Shown here: piece by piece, positions 17,219 through 26,850 of the stretch
Position numbering within the stretch: the stretch's first letter is position 1
Layout: the number at the start of each line of letters is the position of its first letter
Notes under the pieces: model-generated
Told to the model about the DNA's origin: nothing
What the model saw: only the letters and a program-made list of their open reading frames with translations
Database searches by the model: none
Program-made: the position numbers and the translations under genes
Source: a bacterium
Lineage (GTDB): Bacteria > Electryoneota > Electryoneia > Electryoneales > Electryoneaceae
Reading direction: 5' to 3'
Length of the DNA stretch: 64,000 nucleotides
Assembly (NCBI GenBank): GCA_020444265.1
Contig: JAHLLH010000002.1
Span: 423,033-487,032 of the forward strand

Positions 17219-17405
17219 GTATCACCCCTGACTTGATCCGGGGTCTAGCATCCGGAGTTGAAGGCGTGCAGTCTGGTTCAATCCGGGTTGGTGCCGCTGA
17301 GGGCGTGCGAGGGGTGTTGATCCGCCTGGGCCTCTTGCCACGGGGCCGACGAGGCAACTGCGCCGCTCCATTCGAGGCTGGATCCCGGGTCAAGCCCGAG
17401 ATGAC
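17219..17405. repeat. Dispersed inverted-repeat element, family 2, copy 2
   Basis: The ends are GTATCACCCCTGACTTGATC and GGATCCCGGGTCAAGCCCGAGATGAC, the reverse orientation relative to copy 1 and more diverged. It is about 187 bp and has no reading frame of note. Confidence 0.7.
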
Positions 17406-17437
17406 AGGGTGGTCAACAAAAGTTGGTTGCTAAAGTG

Positions 17438-17471
17438 AAGAAACCCGGACAACAGGATTGCCCGGGCCTGA
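17438..17471 (-). terminator. Terminator after moxR
   Basis: On the minus strand, CCCGGGCAATCCTGTTGTCCGGGTTTCTTC forms a nine-base-pair stem followed by a T-rich run, 19 bases after the moxR stop. The sequence belongs to the same terminator type as at 19440 and 19651. Confidence 0.7.
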
Positions 17472-17489
17472 GTAGTACCAGTCCGCCAG

Positions 17490-18473
17490 TTACGGTTTCA
17501 CCGTATCCAGCAGCTTCTCGATGATCGCATCGGTATCAACTCCGTCGGCTTCGGCACGGAAGGTGCGCACGATCCGGTGACGCAGGACCGGTTTCGCCAA
17601 CGCGGTAACATCCTCCGCATCCGGCGTAGGACGTCCCTCGAGCACGGCTCGTGCCTTGGCGCCGAGGATAAGGTATTGCCCGGCACGCGGGCCGGCACCC
17701 CAGCGAATCCAGTCACGTACAAACTCATGGGTCGCGCCATTCTCGGGGCGGGTGGCACGGACCAGCTGGACGGCATAGTCGAGAACTGTATCGCTGATCG
17801 GCACACGACGCACCAACTCCTGCAACTCCTCGATCTCCTGACCCGTCAGGATCGATTCGATCTCCTCACGCTTTCCGCCGGTGGTGGAGGAGACAATCGT
17901 TCGTTCCTCGTCCAAGGTCGGGTACTCGACCCGCAAGTTGAACATGAAACGGTCAAGCTGGGCTTCAGGAAGCGGGTAGGTGCCTTCCTGCTCGATCGGG
18001 TTCTGGGTTGCCAGCACGAAGAAGGGTTCTTTCAGCCGCATGGTCTGGCCTGCCGCGCTCACCTCATGCTCCGCCATCGCCTGAAGCAACGCTGCCTGGG
18101 TCTTGGGCGGGGTACGGTTGATCTCGTCAGCCAGCACCACCTGCGCGAAGAGGGGGCCGGGGATGAATCGGAATTCCTTACGGCCTGTATCACGATTCTC
18201 CTCGATCACTTCGGTGCCGGTGATGTCGGTCGGCATCAGGTCGGGGGTGAACTGGATACGGCTGAAGCTGAGGTCGAGCGAATCAGACAGGGTACGGATC
18301 AGCAGGGTCTTGGCGAGACCCGGTACACCGACCAACAGGGCATGGCCACGTGCCAGCAGGGCGATCAACAGGTGGTCCACGACCTCTTCCTGCCCGATAA
18401 TCACGCGTCCGATCTGCTTTTTCAGTAGCGTACGTGCGTCCGCAATCCGTTTCAGTGTCGCGATGTCATCCAT
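17490..18473 (-). CDS. MoxR-family AAA+ ATPase
   Basis: 327 residues. Walker A is [10 protein letters not shown] (about 49-58), Walker [23 protein letters not shown], sensor 1 [26 protein letters not shown]. The lid domain (from about 205) ends with [15 protein letters not shown]. MoxR ATPases remodel or mature partner proteins together with DUF58/VWA proteins; the DUF58 partner is at 15077. The ATG lies 210 bases from the divergent lepB start, and the gap between them shows no clear promoter motif. Confidence 0.93.
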   Translation of the reverse strand: MDDIATLKRIADARTLLKKQIGRVIIGQEEVVDHLLIALLARGHALLVGVPGLAKTLLIRTLSDSLDLSFSRIQFTPDLMPTDITGTEVIEENRDTGRKEFRFIPGPLFAQVVLADEINRTPPKTQAALLQAMAEHEVSAAGQTMRLKEPFFVLATQNPIEQEGTYPLPEAQLDRFMFNLRVEYPTLDEERTIVSSTTGGKREEIESILTGQEIEELQELVRRVPISDTVLDYAVQLVRATRPENGATHEFVRDWIRWGAGPRAGQYLILGAKARAVLEGRPTPDAEDVTALAKPVLRHRIVRTFRAEADGVDTDAIIEKLLDTVKP

Positions 18474-18682
18474 GAAGGACGTTCCAAGCTAGGCGTTAAC
18501 CGGCGAGATGTATACCGTCCCAAGCGACGGCTCGTTCCATGATCGGGACAAGGTAGGCGGTGGCGGTGGGGGCCGCAACGGACACAGGGAATCGGCGGAG
18601 TTTGATACCAGACTCATGGGAACCATCGCCACCCAACCGGAGTGGATCAGGAAGGAGCCGAACACGCGGAGAAGGATCGCCC

Positions 18683-19414
18683 ATGGATAACCCCACGCCG
18701 AATCGCACATCCCAAAAATCGTTCTGGAAAACGAAGGTTGGACTGATCGTACGTGAAATGTCGATGATCTTCGGAACTGTCCTGCTGCTCCAGGTAGGGC
18801 TGGTACAGGCCTACCATGTACCGACCGGGTCGATGGAACAGACCATTATGACAGGCGATTTCCTTATTGCGGACAAGGTGACCCTCGGGCCACGTACCCT
18901 GCAGTGGGTTGGCGTGCCCTACACCCAGCTTGGTACCCATGTTCCTGCGCTGAAACTTCCCGGTTTCCGTGACCCTGTTCCCGGTGATATTGTTGTTGTC
19001 GAGGTGCCGATCGAACCACGCACGCCCTATGTGAAGCGAGTTGTGGCGGTTGGCGGGCAGACGGTTGAGGTGCGGAACAAACAGCTCTATGTGGATGGTC
19101 ATCCAGCCGATGTGCCGGAGTACCTGATGCACGGGGACAAGCGTGTCCTGCCAAAGGGGTTGCGTCAACAGGGCATCCCTGCCGCTCTGGGCAATCGTGA
19201 CAACTTCGGCCCCTACACGGTTCCCGACGAGATGGTCTTCCTGATGGGCGACAACCGCGACTTCAGCCTCGACAGCCGCTATTTCGGACCTGTTCCCGAG
19301 TCGAATATCATTGGACGAGCTCGAATCGTCCACTTCTCCTACGATGAAGAGAGCGAAGGCATCCCCTTCTGGAAGCGCTTGCGTTTCGATCGAGTCGGGA
19401 CCATCCTGAACTGA
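18683..19414 (+). CDS. lepB: Signal peptidase I
   Basis: 243 residues from the ATG preceded by GAGAAGGATCGCCC. The membrane anchor is at about 22-42. Catalytic Ser50 lies in VPTGSMEQTI and the general base Lys118 in TPYVKRVVAVGG; box E is MGDNRDFSLDSRYFGPV. It cleaves signal peptides from exported proteins at the inner membrane. An upstream in-frame ATG (about 18617) would add residues with no sign of conservation. A strong terminator follows. Confidence 0.94.
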   Translation: MDNPTPNRTSQKSFWKTKVGLIVREMSMIFGTVLLLQVGLVQAYHVPTGSMEQTIMTGDFLIADKVTLGPRTLQWVGVPYTQLGTHVPALKLPGFRDPVPGDIVVVEVPIEPRTPYVKRVVAVGGQTVEVRNKQLYVDGHPADVPEYLMHGDKRVLPKGLRQQGIPAALGNRDNFGPYTVPDEMVFLMGDNRDFSLDSRYFGPVPESNIIGRARIVHFSYDEESEGIPFWKRLRFDRVGTILN

Positions 19415-19435
19415 ACCATCCGGAGTAGACACTAG

Positions 19436-19684
19436 TGGCCCGGGCAATCTTGTTGCCCGGGTTTCTTGGTCTCTAGCCAATACTGAATACCCCTGCGACA
19501 AACCCCTTACACGGTCCGTCTGCTGTAAGGCTTCGTGTGCTGAAATGCTTCGCCTGGGTGACGGGGCACCCAGGCCACTGCTGGCGAAGTATTTAAGCAG
19601 ACGGACAGGAGGTAAGGCGGTGGAGTCAAGGCATCTACCTTGTTCCAAACCCAAGAAACCCGGGCAACAAGATTGCCCGGGCCA
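19436..19684. repeat. Convergent terminators forming a perfect 34-bp inverted repeat
   Basis: The 34 bases at 19436-19469 are exactly complementary to 19651-19684. Each arm is itself a hairpin (CCCGGGCAA/TTGCCCGGG with a five-base loop) followed by TTTCTT, so the left arm terminates lepB and the right arm terminates the minus-strand gene at 19714. The 180 bases between hold further stems (CGTCTGCT with AGCAGACG, and CTTCGCC with GGCGAAG), making the whole a nested palindrome like a MITE. Confidence 0.75.
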
Positions 19685-19713
19685 CCCACATGTAAGCCGT
19701 ATTCCGTGGTTTC

Positions 19714-22422
19714 CTACTCCACCCCCAGCACCGTCCCATACCAGGGCACCCAGTGCCCGAGACTGACGTACCAGTAGTTGCGGGGATCATACTCGTACCA
19801 CGGTTCCTGCTGCTGGAACTGCACTTTCAATGCCTCAGGTGAGGGTTGATTGGCCAACCCCAGCGAAGCAGCGACTATCCGCGTGATGTCGGGGGTTGGT
19901 GTCAACGCGAGCGCCTGTTCAATCAACTCTTTCGCGCCGGATGTGTCGCCCGCCGAAACCATGTAAAGCGCACGGTAGCTCAGTGTTTCCGGATCATTGG
20001 GACGCAACGCTTCCGCCTCCGAAAGCTGGGCATCCGCACCATCCAGGTCACCCCACATCAGCAGAACACGAGCATATTCATAGCGCAATCCGGCGACACC
20101 GCTCCGTAAACGAACCGCACGGTCAAACTCGGTACGTGCCTGATCAAAGAGGGTGGTGTCACTCGTTTCGAGTGCGCTGTCAGCGAGGGCCGACGCACGG
20201 TTCCAGATCGCACCCGGCAGGTCGGCCTGAACAGCCAGGGCGGAATCATACCAGGCGATCGCCAGCCCCTCGTTTCCATGCAAATATTCCTCATACCCGA
20301 GCAATTGCTGCATCTCGAAACGATCCTCGAGGGAATCGAGCCCATAGGCGCATCCTAGCATATCGCGGGGGTCGTAGGTCGCACCACCGGGTGCATGGGC
20401 CATGACCGAGGCGAGGGTCGACCAACCATCCGGCTCGTTGGGGTAGAGAGAGGCGAAACGTTCTGCCTGGGCAATGGCAGTCGAATCATCATTCCGGAGC
20501 GAAGCGACATAGGCACGTGCCGCCAGCACATTGCGAACATCGTTTTGACTGCTGTCGATTGCTGCAAGTCGTGCCCAGGAGCTGTCCGCCTGACCCTCCT
20601 CGAGGGCCTGGTAAGCCGCGCTGACATAGCCTACCGTGTAATAGGGCGTTACATCCTCGACAGCGAGGAAATGCTGGACAAGCTCGGTTAGTGTGGTGTC
20701 GAGGGTGACCAGACGCTCGTGCAGCATCTCGCGCTCGTCATACTCGTCCAGCGCCGGGGTTTCCCAGGCGTTGACTCCTTCCGCGAAATACTCCCAGACT
20801 GTCGATCCCTGGTAACGGCTCATGAAGGTCTTGGTGCCTGCTGCTTCGCGTGCTTTCGCTGCACGATAAGCATCCTCGAGTTGCTTTTTCTCCGGTTCTG
20901 TCAGCAAACCGTGCACCTGGTGGGTCAACTCGTGGACCACGGTATTGTAGCCGCCATAGAGCAGGCGTTCAACATCTTCCACACCGGTGACTGTGTTGTA
21001 GCCGCCGGCGCCACGGACATCATCCCAAAGTCGGGAGTCGAGGTTGATTCGTTGATCCTCGAGCGACCGCATATTGGGCGCTTCGGAAAGTTTTTCGTGC
21101 AACGGTTTGATGTAGTGAGTCTGGCCGGTGGCGACGAGCACCGGGACAAAGCGACGCCAGGGATCGACTGCCAGGGCAACCTGCTTACGGTGCCGGGGGG
21201 CGAGTTCGTTCCAGTTGGCGACATACTTGTCGATACCGGGAATCACAGGTTCGGGCAGGGAATCGAAGGAGGCACGGTAGCGTTCGCGACGTTGGCTCAA
21301 ATGCAACAGGCGTCCTTCCTGAATCCGAGCCAAAATCGCATGCGCACGTCCATATTCCGGGCATAGTTCCAGCGCCGTGTCGCACCAGGCTTCCGCGAGA
21401 TCATAGTCACTTTCGAGCCAGGCGATTTCTGCGAGGAGGATAGGAGGATCGATCAGGTCGGGTCGAACCGTTGAAATATCCTGCAACATTCCGCGTGCCC
21501 CATCCAGATCGCCCATCGCGATGTAGTCCTTTGCCGTCATCAGCAGCGAATCGGCCTCGCCGGTAGCGAAAAGGTGGGGGTAGCGTTCCTCGATCTGAGA
21601 ATAGTTGAGCGGGGTGTAACCATTGCCCAGGTAATAATGGGCGCCCTGATGGTAGGGATTGACCTCGATTGCGACACGGAAAAGCTCGACCGCTTCACGG
21701 GTCCGTCCCAGCCGTATCATCGTCTTGCCCATTGAAAAGAGGGCATCATCACTGAATCCACCATGATGCAGGGCGTAGCGAAGGGTATCGAGCGCCTGCT
21801 GGAAGTGGTTCTGACGATAAAGAACATCTGCGGCGCCGAGCAGGATTTCCCCACGGACCACTTGCGCTTTCGCGGAGTCAAGTGCGTTACGATAGTGGAC
21901 AGCGGCACTGTCTAGCTGGTGTTGTCGGGCCAGCAGGTCCGCCTGCGCCATGATCCGAACCGAAGGCATCAATTGCGGCCAGAGGTAGAGATAGGAGTGC
22001 TGCATGTCCTCAAACCGTTCCTCGAGCTGGTAGCGACGAATATCACGCAGGGCCTTGGTCCAGTGCGGGCCGGTAGCATGGTCCGCAGGTTGGTCACCAT
22101 TGCTGCTTTTGTCGACCACCAGGTCGAACCGACGGCGCTTGATGAGGGAGAGGTCGCGAAGCGCCTCCACCTGGTCGCTGTAGGGCTGGCTGCTGTTGTA
22201 GTCCGGGTCCTGGCACCAGAGGCCGAGCTGGTAGGCGACCGCCGCATGCTCGATCCCGGTGAGGCTGTTCAGCGAGGTTCGCAACGAATCCGCAACTCCT
22301 TGAATCTCCGCCATAAGGGCGGAAGGTTCTTCGGCCGCGGTGGCGGTGACTGTCAACAACAGGGCGAGGGTAAAAAGTATCCAACCCCGTTTATAATCTA
22401 TCCGTCGGAAGGTCAACTTCAC
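19714..22422 (-). CDS. Exported TPR protein with an embedded HExxH metalloprotease domain
   Basis: 902 residues from a GTG with TTGGAG nine bases upstream; an ATG at 22554 would run back into the neighbouring gene. A hydrophobic signal segment (ILFTLALLLTVTATAAEE) opens the protein. Degenerate TPR-like helices flank a zinc protease core: VVHELTHQVHG (His497, Glu498, His501) and a downstream YFAEGVNAW (Glu548), a gluzincin layout recalling the anthrax lethal factor-like (ATLF) fold. The last 300 residues are again TPR-like. Substrate unknown. It is 43 bases after the asparaginase gene, probably the same transcript. Confidence 0.82.
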   Translation of the reverse strand: MKLTFRRIDYKRGWILFTLALLLTVTATAAEEPSALMAEIQGVADSLRTSLNSLTGIEHAAVAYQLGLWCQDPDYNSSQPYSDQVEALRDLSLIKRRRFDLVVDKSSNGDQPADHATGPHWTKALRDIRRYQLEERFEDMQHSYLYLWPQLMPSVRIMAQADLLARQHQLDSAAVHYRNALDSAKAQVVRGEILLGAADVLYRQNHFQQALDTLRYALHHGGFSDDALFSMGKTMIRLGRTREAVELFRVAIEVNPYHQGAHYYLGNGYTPLNYSQIEERYPHLFATGEADSLLMTAKDYIAMGDLDGARGMLQDISTVRPDLIDPPILLAEIAWLESDYDLAEAWCDTALELCPEYGRAHAILARIQEGRLLHLSQRRERYRASFDSLPEPVIPGIDKYVANWNELAPRHRKQVALAVDPWRRFVPVLVATGQTHYIKPLHEKLSEAPNMRSLEDQRINLDSRLWDDVRGAGGYNTVTGVEDVERLLYGGYNTVVHELTHQVHGLLTEPEKKQLEDAYRAAKAREAAGTKTFMSRYQGSTVWEYFAEGVNAWETPALDEYDEREMLHERLVTLDTTLTELVQHFLAVEDVTPYYTVGYVSAAYQALEEGQADSSWARLAAIDSSQNDVRNVLAARAYVASLRNDDSTAIAQAERFASLYPNEPDGWSTLASVMAHAPGGATYDPRDMLGCAYGLDSLEDRFEMQQLLGYEEYLHGNEGLAIAWYDSALAVQADLPGAIWNRASALADSALETSDTTLFDQARTEFDRAVRLRSGVAGLRYEYARVLLMWGDLDGADAQLSEAEALRPNDPETLSYRALYMVSAGDTSGAKELIEQALALTPTPDITRIVAASLGLANQPSPEALKVQFQQQEPWYEYDPRNYWYVSLGHWVPWYGTVLGVE

Positions 22423-22465
22423 GTAGTACTCCAAGCTGTAAACCGGAATCGTGTCCGGACTTGTC

Positions 22466-23530
22466 TCACCCTTCAAAGAGGCAGGCACAATCCTCGAGGC
22501 GTGCTCCCTTGCTGTCAGCAACGGCAAAGGTCGAGGGACCGCGCATCGAAACACCCGCGTATTCGCCCTTCTTGTTCAGCAGATAAAACTTGAGGCCAAA
22601 GTTGGGGACCCCTTCCTCAGCGAGCAACCGTGGCTCTTTCGTATGAGAGACGACTCGTCTGAGTACCTCGAGGCCAGCATCGACTGGCGCCAAGCCTTGG
22701 CGCATCAGTTCGACACCGAGGAAACTGCAAAGGTTTTGCAGGTTGGCCTCGCCCCGGCCTGTGCTGCCGCAAGAGCCGACTTCGTTGTCGACATACAAGC
22801 CCGCGCCAATAATCGGCGAGTCGCCAACACGTCCCGGAATTTTGAAGAAGAGGCCGCTGGTGGTTGTGGTGCAGGAGAGGTCACCGGTCCTGTTGATTGC
22901 ACCTAAGTGGATGGTACCGGTGATACGCTCGACGAGCGAGCGAACATCATCAGCAACTGTCTCTGGCGGAGGAGGAATCCAGTCGTCCACCTTGGAGTGG
23001 GTCTGCTTCCAGTAGAGCCAGATTTCTCGAGATTTCTCGGTCAGCAGGTTCTCCTCCTGGAAACCCTGGGCTTTCGCAAATCGTTTCGCGCCCTCGCCTA
23101 CGAGAAGCACATGGTCGGTCTGGACCATCACTCGTTTGGCGATCTGGGCAGGGTGACGGTACCCGCGGAGCGAGGCAACAGCACCCGCCTTGTGACTCGG
23201 TCCATGCATGACAGCGGCATCAAGTTCGACTTCACCGTCCTCGTTCGGCAGGCCGCCGTACCCGACTGAAATATCGTCCGGGTCATCCTCGACAAGCCCG
23301 ACTCCTGCGATGGCTGCATCGAGCGGGTCGTTGCCTTCAAGCATCTGGCTCACCGCGAGCTCGACCGCCTCAAGGCCATTTCCTGAGGCAATCGCAATCG
23401 GTGAATCGAGGGGCAAGGAGATGGATGTGGTGGCCGGACTGGCCTGGAGGTGACGTGCGAGGGGCAACGCGAGAGCGGCCCCTGTGGTGGTGCCGATAAA
23501 GCGACGGCGTGACAGTTTTAGCTCGTTCAT
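22466..23530 (-). CDS. Glycosylasparaginase (Ntn-hydrolase), Tat-exported
   Basis: 354 residues. The N terminus has a twin-arginine signal (LSRRRFIGTTTGAALALPLA). The Ntn hydrolase core matches N4-(beta-N-acetylglucosaminyl)-L-asparaginase: VGYGGLPNEDGEVELDAAVM, then ITGTIHLGAI, in which Thr206 would be the nucleophile freed by self-cleavage, and GRVGDSPIIGAGLYVDNEVG. The residue before the Thr is Gly205, as in isoaspartyl peptidases, where bacterial glycosylasparaginases usually have Asp. It would remove asparagine-linked amino sugars in the periplasm. Confidence 0.9.
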   Translation of the reverse strand: MNELKLSRRRFIGTTTGAALALPLARHLQASPATTSISLPLDSPIAIASGNGLEAVELAVSQMLEGNDPLDAAIAGVGLVEDDPDDISVGYGGLPNEDGEVELDAAVMHGPSHKAGAVASLRGYRHPAQIAKRVMVQTDHVLLVGEGAKRFAKAQGFQEENLLTEKSREIWLYWKQTHSKVDDWIPPPPETVADDVRSLVERITGTIHLGAINRTGDLSCTTTTSGLFFKIPGRVGDSPIIGAGLYVDNEVGSCGSTGRGEANLQNLCSFLGVELMRQGLAPVDAGLEVLRRVVSHTKEPRLLAEEGVPNFGLKFYLLNKKGEYAGVSMRGPSTFAVADSKGARLEDCACLFEG

Positions 23531-24289
23531 CTATCCTCCCTGGATAATTTGAGGAAGGTAGGTTGGCCGAGGTGAATCGACAAGCGCGGCAAGGGTTTTA
23601 AGCAACCCCACAAGACGGCTTGGAGCACGTTTGGCCGAGAAGAGCGGCGTCACTACAGGTCATTTGGGTGGCGGGGAAATCACAGACATACAGATATATG
23701 GAAGAAGTAATAACAACTCAATCGTACCCCCTCAGCTGTCATTCAGAGCATCGCGAAAGGCAAGGAGTCGGGTGATATCATTTTTCCCTTGGTCTGGTCG
23801 CGTGTAGCAAAATGCTACGCACCCAGCGACCCTGAAAACGAACTGTCGTGAGTAGGTAAGGGTCTTATCTCACAGCCTGACCCTCGCGCGAACGCTCCTC
23901 TTCTCACTTGGACAAGATGAGCTACCTGACGAGTTGTCCTTCGCAACTCGACACATTTCTCTCCTCGATCTTGCTACCCCCAGAGTTTTTCCTGCGCAAA
24001 AGAGGGACACGAATCCTCCGGAGAGATCATTCATCGTCTAAACGATCCTGCGGGCCAAACTGAGAGGTCGTGAAAGGTGTATTTTAGACACATCTATAAC
24101 AGACTACTATAAAGCAAGATCGCCGGATGGTATGAGGTGAGACATCAGCTTTTCAGGGGTATCGGCCCTGATAGCCAAGAAAGTAAATGGGCCCCGTTTC
24201 GGACCGAGATGATCGCGACAGGGAGAATCAGCCAATTCACTTCTAGTCAGGAGAACCACAGGTAGAAGTGCTATATTCACCGAGTTGAT
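23531..24289. other. Long intergenic region without a recognised gene
   Basis: About 760 bases between divergent genes, more AT-rich in its second half. I see no tRNA, tmRNA, SRP or RNase P signature. Two good hairpins are present: GTAGC-AAAAT-GCTAC within a larger GTCGC/GCGAC stem near 23797-23834, and CGAGTTG-N7-CAACTCG near 23929-23951. Promoters for both flanking genes must lie here. A small RNA is possible but unsupported. Confidence 0.4.
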
Positions 24290-24321
24290 ATGTCAATGGG
24301 GTGGAAACGCGTGAGGCACCG

Positions 24322-25902
24322 ATGGATCGGTACACCATGCAGCGGGAGAAGTATCGGCAGCATGCGAGTCGACGGTCAAATCGTTATCCAGGACAGGACG
24401 GAGGGGTTGTTATCCTCTTCCTTGTCGTTCTTCTGGTTCTCGTGGTTGGATACAGCGCTGTGCTTGTCAATCATGATCCGAACCGGGTGGAAGCGAGCGA
24501 GCTGGACAAAACGTTTACGCCCAAGCAACTCAGGAAAGATCTCTCCTTCCTGATGATGACACTTGAGGACGTTCATCCGAATCTCTACGCCCATGTAAGC
24601 CGTGAGGAGATTGAGGCGGAACGTGCCCGTATCGACGCTTCGCTCGATGTCGAGATGACACGTCTCGAATTCTATCGTCAGGTTGCACCCTTGGTGAACC
24701 GGTTCAAAGATGGTCATACGCGTGCAAATCCTCCGCGAATTGAACGACGCGAGTACACGGATCAGGGTGCACTGCTCTTCCCGCTTGATCTCGAGTTCGG
24801 CGAGGATGAGGTTCGTGTTCTGCACAACTACACCAGTGATTCGCTGGTAGCTCCGGGTACGCAGGTGTTGGGGATCAACGGCATCCCGATCGAGCAGATC
24901 GAAGAACGTCTGCTGCAATTCGTAAGCGGCGAGCGCAGCAATTTCAAGCGTGATATTCTCACACAGCGGTATCGTTGGCAGCAGTGGCTGGTCTTCGGGT
25001 TTGAAAGTCCCTTTGAGGTAACCGTCCTGCGCACAACTCCTCGTGGCTCGACCCCGATTGCCCGCACCTTCCTCGGTCTGACCAAAGAAGAGCTGATCGC
25101 GAAACGTGAAGCGTTGACCGATACCACTGTACAGGAAACGAACTACTCCTTCACGGTCTTGGACAACCGTCTCGTACCCGATGTCGGCTATATCGATTTC
25201 AATTCCTTCGCCGGGATGGACGAGTTCGAAGTATTCCTCGATACCACCTTCCGCTTTCTGCGTGAGCAGGAAATCGGCGATCTGGTGATCGATCTGCGTG
25301 GCAATGGCGGTGGCAATTCGACGCTGGGTGACATGCTGATCAACTACCTCTATGATCAGCCGTTCAGCCAGGCATCACGCATGGATATCAAAGTCAGCAA
25401 GCAGTTCAAGCATCACATGGCCAACCGCTGGCTGCCCTGGTACCTCCGTTGGTACCCGCCTTTGGGGGGCGATCAGTTCAAGCGGATATGGGAAGCACCG
25501 GAAGGTGGCATTGTCAGTTTCTCGAGTGAACCGGATTCGGTTCAGGAGAACCTGTTCCGATTCACTGGGCAAATCTACGTGCTCATCGATGCGGGCACCT
25601 ATTCGAGCGCGACGATGTTTGCGGCGACAATGAAGGATTACGGGATCGCAACCCTGGTGGGCGAGGAGACCGGTGGCCTGGCCTCGCACTACGGGGAGGT
25701 TTATCCCTTCCATCTCCCGGAAACGAAGCTATCCTTTGGCTGCTCCAGCAAGCAGTTTATGCGTCCCAGCGGCGAGGATGATGGTCTCGGTGTCGTGCCG
25801 GACATCACGATTGATCCGACCGAATTCCGACGCCGTCCGCCGGATGACATGGGTCTTGCAACGGCGTTGAATCTGATCCGTGAGGACCGCAGGACGAGGT
25901 AG
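24322..25902 (+). CDS. S41-family (tail-specific protease-like) peptidase, membrane-anchored
   Basis: 526 residues from ATG 24322 (GTGAGG upstream; an in-frame GTG at 24301 is also possible). An N-terminal membrane segment (VVILFLVVLLVLVVGYSAVLV) anchors an external enzyme. The domain has the S41 core: LVIDLRGNGGGNSTLGDMLI, then DAGTYSSATMFAATMKDYG with the nucleophile Ser in the TYSSA turn, and GEETGGLASHYGE. A helical N-terminal part (DLSFLMMTLEDVHPNLYAHVS) is typical of secreted S41 members. No PDZ domain is obvious. Followed by a strong terminator. Confidence 0.88.
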   Translation: MDRYTMQREKYRQHASRRSNRYPGQDGGVVILFLVVLLVLVVGYSAVLVNHDPNRVEASELDKTFTPKQLRKDLSFLMMTLEDVHPNLYAHVSREEIEAERARIDASLDVEMTRLEFYRQVAPLVNRFKDGHTRANPPRIERREYTDQGALLFPLDLEFGEDEVRVLHNYTSDSLVAPGTQVLGINGIPIEQIEERLLQFVSGERSNFKRDILTQRYRWQQWLVFGFESPFEVTVLRTTPRGSTPIARTFLGLTKEELIAKREALTDTTVQETNYSFTVLDNRLVPDVGYIDFNSFAGMDEFEVFLDTTFRFLREQEIGDLVIDLRGNGGGNSTLGDMLINYLYDQPFSQASRMDIKVSKQFKHHMANRWLPWYLRWYPPLGGDQFKRIWEAPEGGIVSFSSEPDSVQENLFRFTGQIYVLIDAGTYSSATMFAATMKDYGIATLVGEETGGLASHYGEVYPFHLPETKLSFGCSSKQFMRPSGEDDGLGVVPDITIDPTEFRRRPPDDMGLATALNLIREDRRTR

Positions 25903-25930
25903 GTAACAATCATGGATAATAAAAGACTGG

Positions 25931-25959
25931 CCCCGGCAGCTTGATGCCGGGGTTTCTTG
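25931..25959 (+). terminator. Terminator after the S41 peptidase
   Basis: CCCCGGCAGCTTGATGCCGGGG followed by TTTCTTG: an eight-base-pair stem with a T-rich tail, 28 bases after the stop codon. The same hairpin type occurs at 29421 and 38334. Confidence 0.75.
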
Positions 25960-25987
25960 TTTGGCATCTACGGCCAGCTGACTCCAT

Positions 25988-26169
25988 GTCATCCCGGGCT
26001 TGACCCGGGATCCAGCCTCAAATAGATAGCGATGCTGCACCCTCGGCCCCGAGGAGAGAAGGCCAGGCAGAGCACCAGCCTTCACACGCTCTCGATGGCA
26101 CTGCCCCGGATGAATCGAGAGCACGTCCATTGTTGAGGATGCTGGATCCCGGATCAAGTCCGGGGTGAC
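25988..26169. repeat. Dispersed inverted-repeat element, family 2, copy 3
   Basis: 182 bp, opening with GTCATCCCGGGCTTGACCCG and closing with the complement-like GGATCAAGTCCGGGGTGAC. It lies between a terminator and the small convergent gene at 26237, and has no coding content. Confidence 0.8.
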
Positions 26170-26236
26170 ACAGTGCCCGAGATTTGCATCAGTGGAGGCA
26201 ATGATGAGAGGGATCGTTCGGGAACAGCCGGGAGGC

Positions 26237-26584
26237 TTATTGATCTTCCGGACGCCAGTAGCCGTGGGTGGGGGTTTCGGAGGGGGAGCAGGGCATGACG
26301 TATTCCATGCGGATTTCTTTGACGATCAGCTGCCGGGATTCCTCGTTCAGGTCGGGGGTGTAAAGGATTGCATAACGCAGGCCGAGGTCCTGGTTCTCCT
26401 CCCAGCAGGCACGCCGTTCATGGTTCTTGATCCCGGCGACGACATCTTCAGCCTCGTCGATCTCGAGCATCATGATACCGCCCTCAGCTTGGGCCAGCAC
26501 CACAAAGACACCCGGTTTCGGCTGTACATCTTCCAACGACTCGTGCGGCCCCTCGAACGAAAACCAGCCAATCTCGATACTCAT
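26237..26584 (-). CDS. Small hypothetical protein
   Basis: 115 residues, acidic and soluble, no signal peptide. It begins MSIEIGWFSFEGPHESLED and alternates short strands and helices (GVFVVLAQAEGGIMMLEIDEAEDVVAGI), with two Cys residues far apart. I do not recognise a family. Codon use looks like its neighbours, and no overlapping frame on the other strand is convincing. It converges with a family 2 element and faces away from the thioredoxin-fold operon. Confidence 0.6.
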   Translation of the reverse strand: MSIEIGWFSFEGPHESLEDVQPKPGVFVVLAQAEGGIMMLEIDEAEDVVAGIKNHERRACWEENQDLGLRYAILYTPDLNEESRQLIVKEIRMEYVMPCSPSETPTHGYWRPEDQ

Positions 26585-26850
26585 GCGGCGATCTCACTCC
26601 AAAATGACCCTGCTGACTCCCTGTCTCTCCATGAGGGTACAACCCGCAATTCCTGAATCCAAATGCTGTTCCCGGGCCCATCTCTCGTGGCGAGGAACCT
26701 CTCCTTTCCTCCTGCGAGAGCCCACACCCTTGCAACCCTCACCCATGTAGCGCATCCCACTTGGTGAACAACAACACGGCGGATGTCGCCGGAACAAGTG
26801 ACGAGAACACGCTACGATTCCCGATTGGGAACGTGCACATGGAGACCAAC

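Noticed and set aside
23531-24289. A tRNA, tmRNA or SRP RNA in the long gap
   Set aside because: No T-loop, tag-peptide or SRP signature could be found on either strand.
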